Assembly (NCBI GenBank): GCA_038503065.1
Contig: JBCAMK010000001.1
Span: 4,030,001 to 4,094,000, forward strand
DNA: 64,000 nt
Direction: 5' to 3'
Source: Paragyromitra xinjiangensis
Taxonomy: Eukaryota > Ascomycota > Pezizomycetes > Pezizales > Discinaceae
The translations under genes were made by a program, and so were the position numbers. Shown here one piece after another: positions 11,830-25,400 of the stretch; position 1 is the stretch's first letter; the number at the start of each line of letters is the position of its first letter. The notes beneath the pieces are model-generated. The model ran no database searches. It was not told the origin of the DNA and worked only from the letters and a program-made list of their open reading frames with translations.

Positions 11830-13402
11830 ATGCGTTTCTCTACTGTCGCTGTTACTGCTATCAGCGTCCTGAGTGGGTTGACTGCTGCCATCGATATCAT
11901 CACTGTTGAAGATAGACACTTCGTCAACAGCAAAACCGGAAAGCCTTTTTTCGTGAGTTCCATCAGAAGCGATTTTTCTTAAGTTTCTCACTGGCCACAA
12001 AGCTAATCACTACCGCAATAACAGCTCAAAGGAGTCGACTACCAACCTGGTGGTTCTGCTGACGTTGAGAAGGGTGGTGATCCTCTTTCTGACCCCAAGG
12101 CGTGTGCCCGTGATGTCTATCTTTTCCAGAAACTCGGCATCAACACCATTCGCGTCTATTCCGTAGACCCTACTGCCGATCACGATGAGTGTATGACCAT
12201 GTTGGCGGCTGCTGGTATTTACTTGGTTCTCGATGTCAACTCCCCACTAGAGCATCAGCACTTGAACAACCAGTTACCCTGGACTACTTACACTCCGATG
12301 TACCTTGAGCACATTTTTGGTGTCATTGAAGTCTTCTCCGGGTACGACAACACACTGGCGTTCTTGGCCGGCAACGAAGTCATTTTCGATGCAGGCTCCG
12401 CCAAAGCCTCACCCAACTATGTGAAAGCCGTTGTCCGTGATATGAAGGCATACATTACCGAACATGTTCATCGTATCATTCCTGTTGGATACTCCAATGC
12501 CGATGACTTGAAGTTCCGTACTTCGCTCGCTCACTATCTCGAGTGTGGTGATACCGGATACATTGACTTCTTCGGTGTTAACTCGTAAGTTTTTCTTGCT
12601 CAGCCGTTCAATTGAAGTAGAATTGCCTAACTTACTGGTTAATAGCTATCAATGGTGCGGTCACAACACCTTTAAGGGCTCTGGATATGATACCTTGGTT
12701 GAAGATTATAGCAACTACTCTCTCCCTGTCTTCTTTACTGAGTATGGTTGCAACGAAGTCCGTCCTCGCGTCTGGGAAGAAGTTGGTGCTCTTTACTCCG
12801 AGGACATGACTGGTGTCTTCTCTGGTGGTCTCGTCTATGAATTCACTGAAGAGCCCAACAAATACGGTCTGGTTGAGCTTGATGGCACCAGCGCTAGCAT
12901 CATGAGCGAATATGACACCCTCGAAACCGCCTTTAGCGACGCTCCTTCTCAGCCTACAATTCCTTCTTCTGCCACCAACCCTAAGCGTCCCGTCGACTGC
13001 CCCGCTGCAAGCAGCTTCGCGAATATTAATGGAAACCTGACCCTCCCGTTCACTCTTGGCCAGGAGTACATTGATAATGGTGTCGATAAGAAGACCTTCG
13101 TCAAGGGCAAATTCCTCTCGCTAGACAGTATCTCTATGTCTACCGACTACACTATCAAAGACTCTGATGGCAAAACCATCTCCGACAAGACAATCGAGGC
13201 TGTTGCTAGTGTTTCTCAGGCACCTATCCCTGAGGGCGGTCACGGCATCAACACCGGTGGTGGCGTTGGAACCGGTGGTGTCGTGTCTACCAACAGCGTC
13301 TCTGGAAACGGTACCGACACAAGTGGAGCAGCTGCTATTGCCGGCAAGGCCTTCGGTTGGCCACTTGCTCTGGTCGCTGTTGGCTTCGCTGCATTCCTGT
13401 AA
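11830..13402 (+). CDS. GPI-anchored 1,3-beta-glucanosyltransferase (GH72, GEL/GAS family)
   Basis: This enzyme elongates cell-wall beta-1,3-glucan by cutting one chain and transferring it to another, on the outer face of the plasma membrane. Exons are 11830..11952, 12025..12584 and 12646..13402, giving 479 aa. Introns start GTGAGT and GTAAGT and both preserve frame. A signal peptide covers residues 1-20. The GH72 domain follows, with the acid/base glutamate in AGNEVIFD (Glu159) and the nucleophile in FFTEYGCNE (Glu260), close to the Gas1/Gel1 positions. After residue 330 there is a linker and a beta-rich segment. A Gly/Ser-rich stretch then leads to the hydrophobic tail GWPLALVAVGFAAFL, a GPI-attachment signal. 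No cysteine-rich X8/CBM43 module is present, so it belongs to the shorter GH72 group. The coding bias (C- and T-ending codons) suggests high expression. Confidence 0.95.
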
Positions 13403-16260
13403 ATTAACCCTTCGTTGTGTTTTTGGTAGCGGGTTGCTTTTCCCTTTTGGGCTTGACGGAAAGGAGACGGTTTCTTTTGTTACGGTGTCGCGTTGTAACA
13501 GGTAGATAAGTTTTTGTTATAAATAATCTCTTTTGGTTGGTGGTTGTATAGTATTTTGTCGTGTCATGCATGCGTGTGTGTGAATATTTCGTTGGTCGCT
13601 TCCTCGATTCCCCGATCCATCTGGTGGGGTGAAGGAAAAAATTCTCTTGGGTATTATTTTTTTTCTTTTTATCATTGCGTCCTCCGTTCTGAAAGGAATG
13701 TGGGGTAGTTGATTTTTTTTATATCTGAATTGGTTGTTTTTTGAGTAGTATCATGAATTTTCTTTCCCTCCCATTTTGATTTTGAAGTAATCTGTTTTAG
13801 TCGTGCTGCGAATTTTCTTGTTAGAAATGCCAGTTTTTTTATCGCGATTCTCCAGTAGCATGGTGCTTGGCTTGTTGTGTTCTCCAAGCCCTTTTTGTAC
13901 CCGTAAAGAAGATGTTGTTACCCCCTATCCAACAGCGTTATCGTGATATTGCGCGTTCCGACGCGTAATCCCAGGGCCTTGCCGGTGACCCGGTAGAAGT
14001 CCGCGTATGCGTTGTACCAAAACACCACGAATTGTATGGTATTGCGAAAACTCCTGTTTCATTCAGATCGTGAGTGGTTCGACAAATCCAGGTCATAGCT
14101 TTCTTTTGTGATACACTGCATGGCTTTCTCACAGAACCTAACCCCCCTTTTCAACAACAGCTCAACCACTCTCAAGCCGAACAATAATATTTTCCGCCGT
14201 ATAATTAATAATCGAGAGCAAAGCCAATTATCTTCTAGTTGTACCTGTCTTGATACGAAATCTTCTGCAGTCCAGTGATGAATTTACGATCCAACACAGA
14301 GCGACAGATCCGTACCTGCTAGCATTGTAACAGCTGGAGTGAATCTCAAACTGAGAAGAAGCGTGGGAAAAAAACGTGACTATAAAATTGTTAAATTTTT
14401 AGAAACAGTACATTAGATACATTGATTGGGGAAAACGGGGGAGGGATATGCGGACGCAGTGCCCCCCCCCCAAATTCTCTAGACAGATTATTCTATGCAC
14501 TTCCACCTTCAGCGACAATTGAGTAGTCTTCGGTCAGTTAGTGGTGATAGACACATATACCCAATTTTCCATTGTGCCATGAAGGCACTACAGTAAGACC
14601 GTCTTGCGACATGTTGAAACCCCGCTTGTTGTATCAGTAGCCGCCGGGGGAGACTGTATATGTGTTCGTGTGAACATGCTGGGTATAAACTTTTCCGCGG
14701 TATATAGGCACAACATATCTCACCGCCTCCTCTTAGACTTTGGGGGGCTGCAGAAACGTTCTCATTTCCCGAATATCAGTTATGTGGCGACTTATGGGAG
14801 GCTGAGGTGTTTCGTACTGCGCGGTGATGCTACTGCTGGTGCCTTTTACATAAGTGCAGTCGGCACCTTGGGTCGGTATAGGTGGTCGAAGTAAAGGATA
14901 GGCAAGGAGTCGCGTGTTTGATAGATAAGTACTGTTAACCTACGGGTACGGTCCGTATGAAGCGGGGCGGAAAAGGGCTAGGCATTCCTGACAAGGTATT
15001 TTGTATCTTGACTTTGGGGACTAATATTTAGCTCCCGACCGCACCCGTAGACGGTCGAGTTCTACGCGGTGAAGGGTTTACGCTTACGAGTTGCATTCAC
15101 GAAATCTCGGAAGAGTTCTCGAGACCCCGAACTAGGGTGTGGAACTGGGTCGTCTGCTTTCTCCTCGGAGAGCTTGCATCTCGAGAGACCATCGACTGAT
15201 TTCTTTCGTGTTCTGCCCTTCACGATTGACATCTGTCTGTAACTGTGCAGAAATGTTTGCCCAGAAGGTGCAGAAAGCACGTGGCTGGGTGAAGTTCTAC
15301 CATGCGCGACCGGCAACTGAGAATCGATCATCCCATCTCCATCTTGCAGGAACGCGCGGAGCTGCATGTGGGGTCGTAGTGTGTTCAACGGTAGAGGTGT
15401 CGCGTATGACGGTGCTGCTTTTTTTTCTTTCTTTCTTTCTTTCTCTCGCCTGTCCCGAATCCCCATCCCAGCTGCCTGGGGAGATCTTTTTTAGTCGTGG
15501 GCGTTACATCAACGCTCTCTTATCGCTGCTCTCTGAGTGGTCGGGTCGTCGCCCTACGGAATCAAAACATCAAATCCTATCAGAATTCTGGTTCGCGCAC
15601 AAATCTCCGTAGCGCGGAGATTTTCCCACTCTGGCTTCTTTCGACGTGCTTTCCCGTTTTGGGATTCTTTTTACGTTTCTTTAGTCCTCGACGCCGAGTT
15701 CCTCCGTGAGGTCCATTGTCCGAGGGAAACAATTGTGCTACCAGCCATCCCACGTCTGGTCTATCAGAACCTTATCCCGCGTCCCAGGCTTCGCGGGGAG
15801 GCGCTTTTTTACTATTTTGTTTTACGGATCTCTATTATTTGATTTTACCCGCATAGAAATCTGGCCGTAACCCAGGTCGTCGGAAAGGTACAATCTGCGG
15901 CTTTTGTCCCAGAACAGGCCTAAGATCGCGATGACAGCCCACCAAAGTCCACCAAATGGACTAAATCCCCCTTGGAGGGGTAGTAATAGATAGACGGGGG
16001 GGGCAATCCCCTACGATGCGGGGTTCAAAACTGAATTGACTATTGGGAATTACGCCAGAGAAAACACTCTCCCTCAATTTACTTTTTCTCTCCACAATCC
16101 GAAGGCGTGCTAGACCATGGAGTGGCTTCTTCGATTTGCCCCTCACTGTGCCCTCGATGGAAGGGTTTAAAGAGGGACCGATTGCCCGCTTGGATTCGGA
16201 TTTTTTTTCCACCAGGTCGATAGCAGCTTTAGGTCTTCGCTCGAGATACCCCACCATCCA
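13403..16260. other. Intergenic region between the GH72 and glutamate dehydrogenase genes
   Basis: The start (13403 to about 13650) is T-rich and fits a 3' UTR. A C-run lies at 14461-14470. Frames at 15062-15466 and 15139-15612 overlap on opposite strands and show no family, so I treat them as chance. No RNA gene or transposon was recognised. Confidence 0.5.
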
Positions 16261-16285
16261 GATAACCCGATAAGGTCACTATCAG
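16261..16285 (+). promoter_or_regulatory. Cluster of GATA motifs upstream of glutamate dehydrogenase
   Basis: Two GATAA motifs on the plus strand (16261-16265 and 16269-16273) and one GATA on the minus strand (TATC at 16280-16283) fall within 25 bp, about 100-120 bp before the ATG. Fungal nitrogen regulators of the AreA/NIT-2 class bind HGATAR, often in closely spaced pairs, and NADP-GDH genes are known targets in Aspergillus. The spacing and position fit, but binding is inference; single GATA motifs are common by chance. Confidence 0.4.
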
Positions 16286-16383
16286 CAACTTTCTGAACAA
16301 CCCACCTCTATCACCTTTGTCTTATCTTTAACGGCCCCAGCTCTAGAACACTCTCAGTCTCACCAAAAACAAAAACATTCATC

Positions 16384-17944
<1,561 letters not shown>

Positions 17945-18545
17945 ACGGTTCGGTTATAAAATGGAGTTAGGATGTGCTTTTTTCTTTCTTTTGTCTAGGT
18001 TTATGGTTATGTGATTGGGAATCTGGTGCCCGGATGTACACTTTTTTCTTTCCCCCCCATTATATTTGTATGTGTTATACTTTCCCTTTGTTTAGCCGGT
18101 CGCAAAAAGGTGTTGAGGATTTCTCACGTTTGAATGAAATGGAATGTTCAAATAACTACCTATTGCTGTGCACTTCTTACCAGTGAAATGATTAGTAAAC
18201 TACTAAATCCGGGTAGCGCTGTCCCAGTCGTCTTCTCAACCAATTACCTAACGACCTACCAGCATGCAGATGGTACGACCAATTCACAACCCCTCACTTG
18301 ATTGGACATCAAACAGTATGCGATAGTGGCGGGCCCTCGGTGGAACGGGAGAATTTCCCTGGGTGAGTCCCCTGGCATGATTACTGATGAATGGCCCCTA
18401 ACCCTCAAGCGCGCGATCCGAAGCAGGGCTCTGCATATCGATAAGCGATACGATAGGTGACATCAACGTTACCTTATCATTGATGATTGCCGACGGCGGC
18501 GATTACCGATCTTTTTTTTTTCTCCCAAACCTGGTGTTGACCCTG
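17945..18545. other. Intergenic region after glutamate dehydrogenase
   Basis: T-rich sequence just after the stop is the likely 3' UTR. Nothing else was recognised here. Confidence 0.5.
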
Positions 18546-18780
18546 CAGCGGGTGGGAGGTTTCCTGGTCCGTGGGACGGTTGGGTCGGTCATGTTTTGTC
18601 ACTCGATTTGGGGTGGGTTTGCTGCGGATTGGGTTTTGGAGGTTTGTTTGGGGCTTTGTGGGATTAATGAGGGGATTGGGATGGATGGATGGGTTGGGGA
18701 TTTTATGGGGTGGTTTGTTGCTGGAGGCTCTTGGGGGGATTCCGTGGGGTTATCTTAGGGGGGTGGGGATGGGGGATTTG
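18546..18780 (+). other. G/T-rich strand-asymmetric tract with a strong G-quadruplex candidate
   Basis: For about 235 bp the plus strand is almost free of C and full of G runs. The best candidate lies at 18746-18775, with runs of 4, 6, 4 and 5 Gs separated by loops of 8, 1 and 2 bases; another run of 6 Gs sits at 18733-18738. It lies 256 bp before the ATG of the coiled-coil gene, in a position to affect its promoter or leader. Open frames across it are a consequence of the low C content and are not called as genes. Confidence 0.6.
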
Positions 18781-19035
18781 ATTATTGCAGGAACGGAATC
18801 CATTCCTCCACAGAGCGGGAAATCGACGGTTTCGAGCATAGTATATACCAACAGGCAGGGGAATATACAACCTATCATGGCGGCAAGTGAATTATTCGCG
18901 GCTCAGGAATTTTTACCCCTCGGATTCATTGAATGAAAATACTTTCTTTCTATTTCACCCGATGCCTATAGCTATATGAGAAAAGGACCCCACTGTATAT
19001 TTTCTCTCTCTCGTCAGATACTTTATCTCACAACA

Positions 19036-19512
19036 ATGTCATCCACCACCGAAAAAAACACCAACTCACCCATAATCGAACCCCAGGACCGCCTAGCCCA
19101 AGCGCTGGAGCCATACATTACCGAATGGGCAAACTTTCTCACCGAAGACGAGACAGAACTAATCACCCGACTCCATAGCTCGGAAGCCGCAGGGATGTTC
19201 GCTATCTGGTTATCGGATAAGGTTATGTTTTATAGTATACTATGGAAAGAGGAATGGCAAAAAAGGTTGGTGGCGGAAGCGAATGCTCGTGAAGTTGTGG
19301 ATGACTTGAAGCAGGTGGAAAGGGGCTTGAGGGAGACGGAGAGGGAGTTGCAGGAGTTGAGGTTTGCTCTGGAGAGGGCGACGAGGAGGGAACGGGATTT
19401 GAAGAGGGAGAATGGGTTTTTGAAGAGGGTGGTGGGGAGTATGAAGTGGGAGTTGACTAGTGGGAGTGATACTGATGTCGATGTTGTTGGGTTGGGTTTG
19501 GTGATGGAGTAG
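19036..19512 (+). CDS. Small coiled-coil protein of unknown function
   Basis: The family was not recognised. The reading frame gives 158 aa from the ATG at 19036, chosen because it follows a pyrimidine-rich leader and CAACA; an in-frame ATG at 18976 would add 20 residues. Residues 1-25 are Ser/Thr/Asn-rich. A middle part (about 25-70) is acidic with several Trp and Leu residues. Residues about 75-140 are dense in Glu, Arg and Leu in heptad-like order and should form a coiled coil. The base composition changes from C/A-rich at the start to G-rich at the end, the same trend seen in the confident genes of this window, which supports real coding. It could be a structural or scaffold protein; no enzyme motif is present. 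Confidence 0.55.
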   Translation: MSSTTEKNTNSPIIEPQDRLAQALEPYITEWANFLTEDETELITRLHSSEAAGMFAIWLSDKVMFYSILWKEEWQKRLVAEANAREVVDDLKQVERGLRETERELQELRFALERATRRERDLKRENGFLKRVVGSMKWELTSGSDTDVDVVGLGLVME

Positions 19513-19576
19513 GTTGGTTATAGGGGAAGCTTGTTATGGGAATGCCCTCGGGGCTAGACTTTGGTATTTTTATAGG

Positions 19577-19697
19577 GTAGATATTGTTAGAGACAATGGG
19601 GATTTGGTTAAATTGGTCTATATGGGGCCGAGAACGTATATTCCTATATAGTAGTTATTCCTACTTATATGGTGGACGAAGCGATTAACGTGTACTA
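19577..19697 (+). repeat. Decayed repeat related to the pogo-like family
   Basis: The stretch around 19601-19650 (gatttggttaaattggtcta...gggcc-agaacgtatattcctata) resembles 22343-22395 at roughly 70-75 percent by eye. It ends with a GCGATT...GTACTA string like the right ends of family B. The ends are not clear. It is read as an old remnant. Confidence 0.4.
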
Positions 19698-19758
19698 AAT
19701 TTTAAAGTTATAAAAACTACTATATCAGATATGGCCCTTTGTTAACCGACCATATGAC

Positions 19759-19897
19759 TAGTGTCGATTCCAGACCTTTTGGGAAAATCGCTATTTATTT
19801 TGGGTGGTTGACGCGATTTTTCCCATAGGGAGAATCCAGATTTTAAACACCAAATATTGAAAAAAATCTGGGCGACTGCAACGTGGGCACGAGACTA
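19759..19897 (-). mobile_element. MITE family A, copy 2 (9-bp target duplication)
   Basis: This 139 bp element is the reverse complement of 335-463 over nearly its whole length, with an extra 10 bp near the middle. Its ends are TAGTGTCG and CGAGACTA, an 8-bp inverted repeat with one mismatch. It is flanked by the perfect 9-bp direct repeat CCATATGAC (19750-19758 and 19898-19906). That sequence differs from the flank of copy 1, so the two copies reflect separate insertions. It lies 247 bp after the stop of the coiled-coil gene. Confidence 0.88.
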
Positions 19898-20225
19898 CCA
19901 TATGACTCCCTGTAATGACCTATAAATGGTTGGTTACAGTTTATTTTTGACTATGTTTTCATTGTGATAACAATTGAAATTTTTGGTTTTGTATGGGAAT
20001 TTCCAGAGGAAAAAAGAAAATGCAACATCATGAGCTCGAGCTCGAGGTCTCGGTTGACAATATCTAGGCCCAAAATAAAACACCTAATCACACTCAGGTC
20101 CCGGTTGCATTATAGGCCATCATATAGGTACAAATTAATTACTTCATACACTATAATATTCTTATTTTTAAATTGTAAAAGGACGCACGTTCCACTGGTA
20201 TATTCCCATCGATCACCCTTCGATA

Positions 20226-20397
20226 CAGTAGGCTCTCGATATAGGCATACGCTCGGGTCCAAAAAATGTAGCTTATATCGAAGCTATGCTTAGATCGAGG
20301 TAGACTTTATATGTGCAAACGAAAATGGGATCGCCGAACAATATGCCTACGGCGCGAATATGCTTGTATAGAGTATGCTTATATCGAGATTCTACTG
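20226..20397. mobile_element. Pogo-like MITE flanked by TA (CAGTAGG... type)
   Basis: The left end reads CAGTAGGCTCTCGATATAGG and the right end is nearly its reverse complement (TATATCGAGATTCTACTG). Both are flanked by TA (20224-20225 and 20398-20399), the target of Tc1/mariner-pogo elements. It is 172 bp and non-coding. Inside the left end is a CATACGCTCGGGTCC string shared with the other TA-flanked elements here, which suggests a related subfamily. Confidence 0.75.
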
Positions 20398-22256
20398 TAG
20401 TACTTGAAATTAAACAGCGGGTGAAATTAATATTTCCTTCGTAGCCAAGGAGAAGTTTACCTGACGCTAACTTGGTAATGGACCCCTCTGTGCCGCCAGA
20501 GTAATACATTGATTGATTAATTGATTGATAATTCATACACGCGCCAGGGTAATACAAAGATAGTATAAACTACAGAATTCACACAACTTGATCACAGTCG
20601 CTATCAGTTTCTCATTTATTCAGATACGTTTAGAACACATCGGGGCTTTTATATTAACTGTGCCTGCAAAGAATCGAGGAATTCTTCTAAACATAGTTAC
20701 TCACTGTGCACATGACTGGGGGCAACTGTGTCAGAGCTACAGGAAGGATATTGTACCCCGAAACAGTGATTTACGAACCGATCCATCGAAGAAAACGTGG
20801 TTTTGGCCCTGGGAGTTACTGCTCATGTGAGAATTTATGGCTTACAGTTTACTGTAGGTGTTACTGGGTATAGTCACGTTCCTACCCCTTGATCCACTAT
20901 GGGCCAAGCTTTAAGCAAATTACTTTCAACAGGACGCGAAAAAGCTTTCTAAGAATGATAATGGAAAGCATCAAGAGGTTGCGTTGTTACACGTAAAGGG
21001 TAGGAGCCATCCAATGACCCCCACTCATGTACGGTTTGTTACCGAAGTGCCCGTCACACACACACCACATATAGCTATTATATATGAACTATTCATTTAG
21101 ATTGATGAAATTGGACTTTCAAGCTATCGCCATCGAGATTTCAGTCGTGTCCAAGACAATCTCACGAGCAAAATCATCAGCATCTTAGCATCCCCTCGGC
21201 AGTTCCTGGTATTGGATAAACAACGCGTGAGAGATTCCTCTGGAAGGGCTACTATTCCCCCCATACCAAACCTAGGTCTTAAAAGATCTACGAAACTCGA
21301 TTCTGGGAAGTCATAAGACCTGTTCGTGGTGGCAGGGCTACATCTAGGCAGTGATGGATGGCAACTAATAATTGCGAGCTAGAGCTGATTGTTAAAACAG
21401 CGCCAGAATATCTGCGCTTTCATCGGAAACTTTCATCTAAGCCTAGGAATTCAATGCCCTGGATAAATGAAGCCCAGAAAACCCCCCACGGGCAAAGACG
21501 CAATCAGATGCCGGTCTTTTTCGGATTACTTATCTATCGCTTGATCGATCGGGCATATAATATCAGAAAATGAGAGCCGTTATCTTCGGATCGACCCTGG
21601 CAAGGGTGTCGGCGGCAGGTCTGTGTTTTTTAGTCTGCTTGTTATCTATACGGTTAAATTTGTAAAATTCTAAACCCTCGGGTTTGCTTAGTGGCAGAGT
21701 TCTACTCACGAGGCGTCCAGTGGCCCAGTGGCTTCTGCGTACGAAACCCCAAGTATGTGTCTTAGCTTTTATTTTACCACCGGCGGTGAATTTACTGAAT
21801 CAGCTATGGATAGTATAATGTCCTTTATTAAGGCGTCTAGCTCAAGTTCATGTCTCAGTATGCCATTTTTCATCAGGCCATTAGTGATAAACTAACTTGT
21901 CGCTAGTGGGCACAGAGTACTGGGTTTAACATAGATAATGCGCACAAACACTAAAGTCTTGTATTTTTATACAGTACAATCGCTCTAAAATAGGATCGGG
22001 ACTTGACACTAGGATATTCTTATAGGAAATGCAAAATATGTGCCAATACGTTCATACTTAGAGAAACGTATCAGTAAAGAAGCTCGTGCAGAAAGGTCGA
22101 TATCTTGTGCCTTGTGCTTGGTACCCTAAATTACATAGGAAACATGTATTTTGTGGCCATATTTTCCCTATTCCCCCCGCCATACATTCCCTCGCTTCTG
22201 ATAAGAATAGTAAGGAAAATATCTCAAGATGCTAAGAATATCCTTATATGGCGATA
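20398..22256. other. Gene-free, transposon-relic region
   Basis: No convincing gene. At 21972-22025 there is a left end of the pogo-like family (TA then CAGTACAATCGCTC) followed by a decayed interior, with no matching right end. The other short frames carry no recognisable domain. Confidence 0.5.
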
Positions 22257-22463
22257 CAGAAGAGACTTACTATAAGAATACGCTCGGGCACCGGCCGAGC
22301 TTTAGTATTCTTATAGAGTAAGTATTCTTATAGATAACGAGGACTTGGTAAGACTAATCTATTTGGGACCAAGAATGTATATCCTTATAGAATGGCTCCG
22401 CCGTCAAAATTCTTATAAGCCGAGTATTTTTATAAGGAGTATTCTTACAAGACGATTATATCG
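22257..22463. mobile_element. Decayed pogo-like MITE flanked by TA
   Basis: The first about 77 bp (CAGAAGAGACTTACTATAAG..., then ACGCTCGGGC and two copies of TATTCTTATAG) closely match the small element at 43006-43088. The rest resembles other family B interiors, with a degenerate right end (TATTCTTACAAGACGATTAT...). TA dinucleotides sit at 22255-22256 and 22464-22465. The perfect terminal CTG is lost at the right. Probably an old composite or mutated copy. Confidence 0.5.
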
Positions 22464-25400
22464 TAGGAAGGAAACTACGCCCTCGATAATTCATAGGAGC
22501 CTATTAATCTGGAAGTTTGCGGAGCCCATACCAACATCCCTCAAAACCCTGGAGACATTGATTAAAGGTAGGCTAAATTCCTGCGCAAGGGAAGCAATAC
22601 GCCTTTGTCTCAATGCGTGACCCAAGGCTAGAGGAAAATAGACTTTCTGTCTCGCTCCTGACTATATAATTATCGCACTTTCTCGACTTTTTCTTTATCA
22701 CTGGCACCAACTAGTAGTTTAGTACGACTTTCCGTGATATTCTCGTGGCAAAAGTCTTCATCGAAGTCACACTCAATCGAGCTAGCCGAGTTTGTAGCCA
22801 GTCAGAAGGAAGCAGAAAATTTGGGGCCGAGGTTTACACACGTTCTCCAAAGACTTCTAGGAATTTATGTCTCTGTTCCCCTGAGGGTTTCCGGGCTTGA
22901 TCGAAATCCGCCAATGTTGGGGGTGGGCTCGCGTGTTGCGCGTGTTTGCCTTAGCAGGTATAACCCGTAAGACCTAGACATCTCAATCAGTTGTATAAAA
23001 GTCTTGATTATTGTGACTCGGGACTTCCAACTTTGTTTCTACCATATCTAAGACGGTGTGAAACATTTTCACAAGAATTACTCCATTGACTTTAAAGTCG
23101 GTACCCTCAGCCTAACTGGTAGCCACTGACCAAGTTAGCCTCACTCAGACAATCCAATTTCGAGCACTATTGTTAGAAAAGGGTAGAACAAGTTCAGTAA
23201 ACTCAAGTAATACTCCCCCGCTACCATCCAATACCCAAACTTCTTTATCATTCAGCTTGCCCCAGCTTCATGCATCCCAGACGGCATTATAACAAGCTCG
23301 AACTCCTCTTTGGCGCTGTTGTACGTAACTCCCAAAACACAGGTTATTAGCAGAAAACGCGCCTGTGCGCTTCAGAGTAAAGCCTACCTCGTTCCGTGTC
23401 TTTCGGATCCGTTTGCTCTTGCGTTCAGCGAGGCAATTATACTTGGCCCGTCCCCAATTTCGATAGACGGGCAACTCAAGACCTCATTTCCAGACTTAGT
23501 CTTACCGAAACCACGCAAAAAGAATATCTTAGCTCTCTTTCTCTAAGGGGACTCGTCCCCGCGCGAGAAGGCTGTTGTTGATTTGGAGAATTCAGAGTGA
23601 ATGATTCAGATGGTCTGATAAAATGGGGTCAACTGTCCGGGAGACAAACGGTGCGAGAAAGAGACTTCGGAAGTTAATAGTGAGGCATAACGGGTTATAT
23701 AAGACTAATCTTAAAGTAGGATAAACCTAGTAGAGTATATAGTTAATCTCGTGACAGGTTCCCAGGCAGCTCGCCGGTAAATATTTTGAATTTCAATAGG
23801 GATCAACACCATCTAAAACGACGCTGAACTGCCGGCCCGTACTGATCTAGGCTCAGAAATTGAGTAAAATAATTTAAGACGTCTTCCAAGTTCCATCATA
23901 GTTTATCAGGTTGGGTTCGTCAAGGGCCATGCAAACTTTTCTTCTGTTGAAAACCCAACCCTCTCAATACATAATATACCCTTAAATACTCCAACCTTGC
24001 AATCTGAGTGGTAACATATTTCTTAATAAAAGATACAGGAAAAATACATCTAAATTATCTTCACAACATACAGAGCCTGTGGAGCTTACATTTAGTTTAA
24101 CACACAACTGTAATGCGAAGAACAAGTATTTTCAAGAGCTTTAACTAGCAGGCTCAACTAGGTGCCGTTATGCTGTGGCATTTTATTAGCATTCTGAACA
24201 GCTCTAAGCGAGGGCCCTTACTATTGCCTACTATAGTGAGCATTATGGATGGGATGCCAGCTATTAGTAGCACCTGTCCCATCCCAAGATTTTACGATAT
24301 CTTCCAGTATCAGCGAGGTGATATCCATCCTAACTTCATCCCACCTAAGCTCTAGGTTAATATCAATGACTTTTGTAACTGGGGCTTGTAGTGTAGAACT
24401 CTGAGGTACGTATACTACAATATAACCGTGCCATGAGTACGAGATTGGAGCGAAACTATATTATTATAAAGGGTATTTCCTTATAGGAAAGTACCGGTGT
24501 ACAAAACATAAACTCTCCACAGCCCAGGTCACATATTCCTATACGAATATTCCTATAACCCGAATTCTTATAGGGCGATCGTACTATATTACAAAGATTT
24601 CCGTTCACCAGATGCAAGAGTTCATAGATTTAATTTACTACATGACTTCCCGGCCAGAGTACCCAGGACACATGCGTCAAGAGCTCCAGAACCCAAACAG
24701 CTAAATGGACCGGACAAACCACCCATCCAAAGATTTCCATTCCTAGACAAAGCACAAGCGAGTGATACACCATGACAGTCGCCATCCCCCATATCACAAA
24801 CCACCACAGCACCTAAGCCCAAAACAACCCAACAATAATAATGATATATGACTAAACCCATATTACCGCCCAACCCCCCATGCAAAGAGCAAGCCATGCC
24901 AGCAACCTGGCTAAATGCACATATAAATGAACCGGGTCAGACACCCTTTGTGCAGCGCGCGATATCCAGACCATCTCTCGATATACAACGTCTGACAGGT
25001 GGATTTCAAATGGAACCCAATCACGGGTTATCTATCTATGCTTATACATAAATAAACCCGTCACCATCACCCATCGTCTGCTTCTCGATTCTTAGAAAAT
25101 CAGATAAATACGTCATTTATCCACATCCACTATCTACCACCAATTCTCCGCGAACTGCCAATTCTAGAATACAATATCGGGGCTATGCAAACAGTAAGAC
25201 AGAAATGTAGCCCGTCCTTGAAAGGTGTTGAGTAGACAGCTAAAGGAGAAAACCAACAGGTGGGGGCCAACCGATCTACATACAGACTACCTGCACAGTC
25301 AATGACCGAGAAAACCAACCACCACCACCAGTATCAACCCGTATACAACAGCCAGCACCGACTCTCGAACCCGGCTAGAAGACGAGGCCAGTTCAGACCG

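Noticed and set aside
18480..18936. Gly/Trp-rich open frames in the G-rich tract
   Set aside because: Two overlapping frames are open only because C and A are rare there; the composition is not protein-like.
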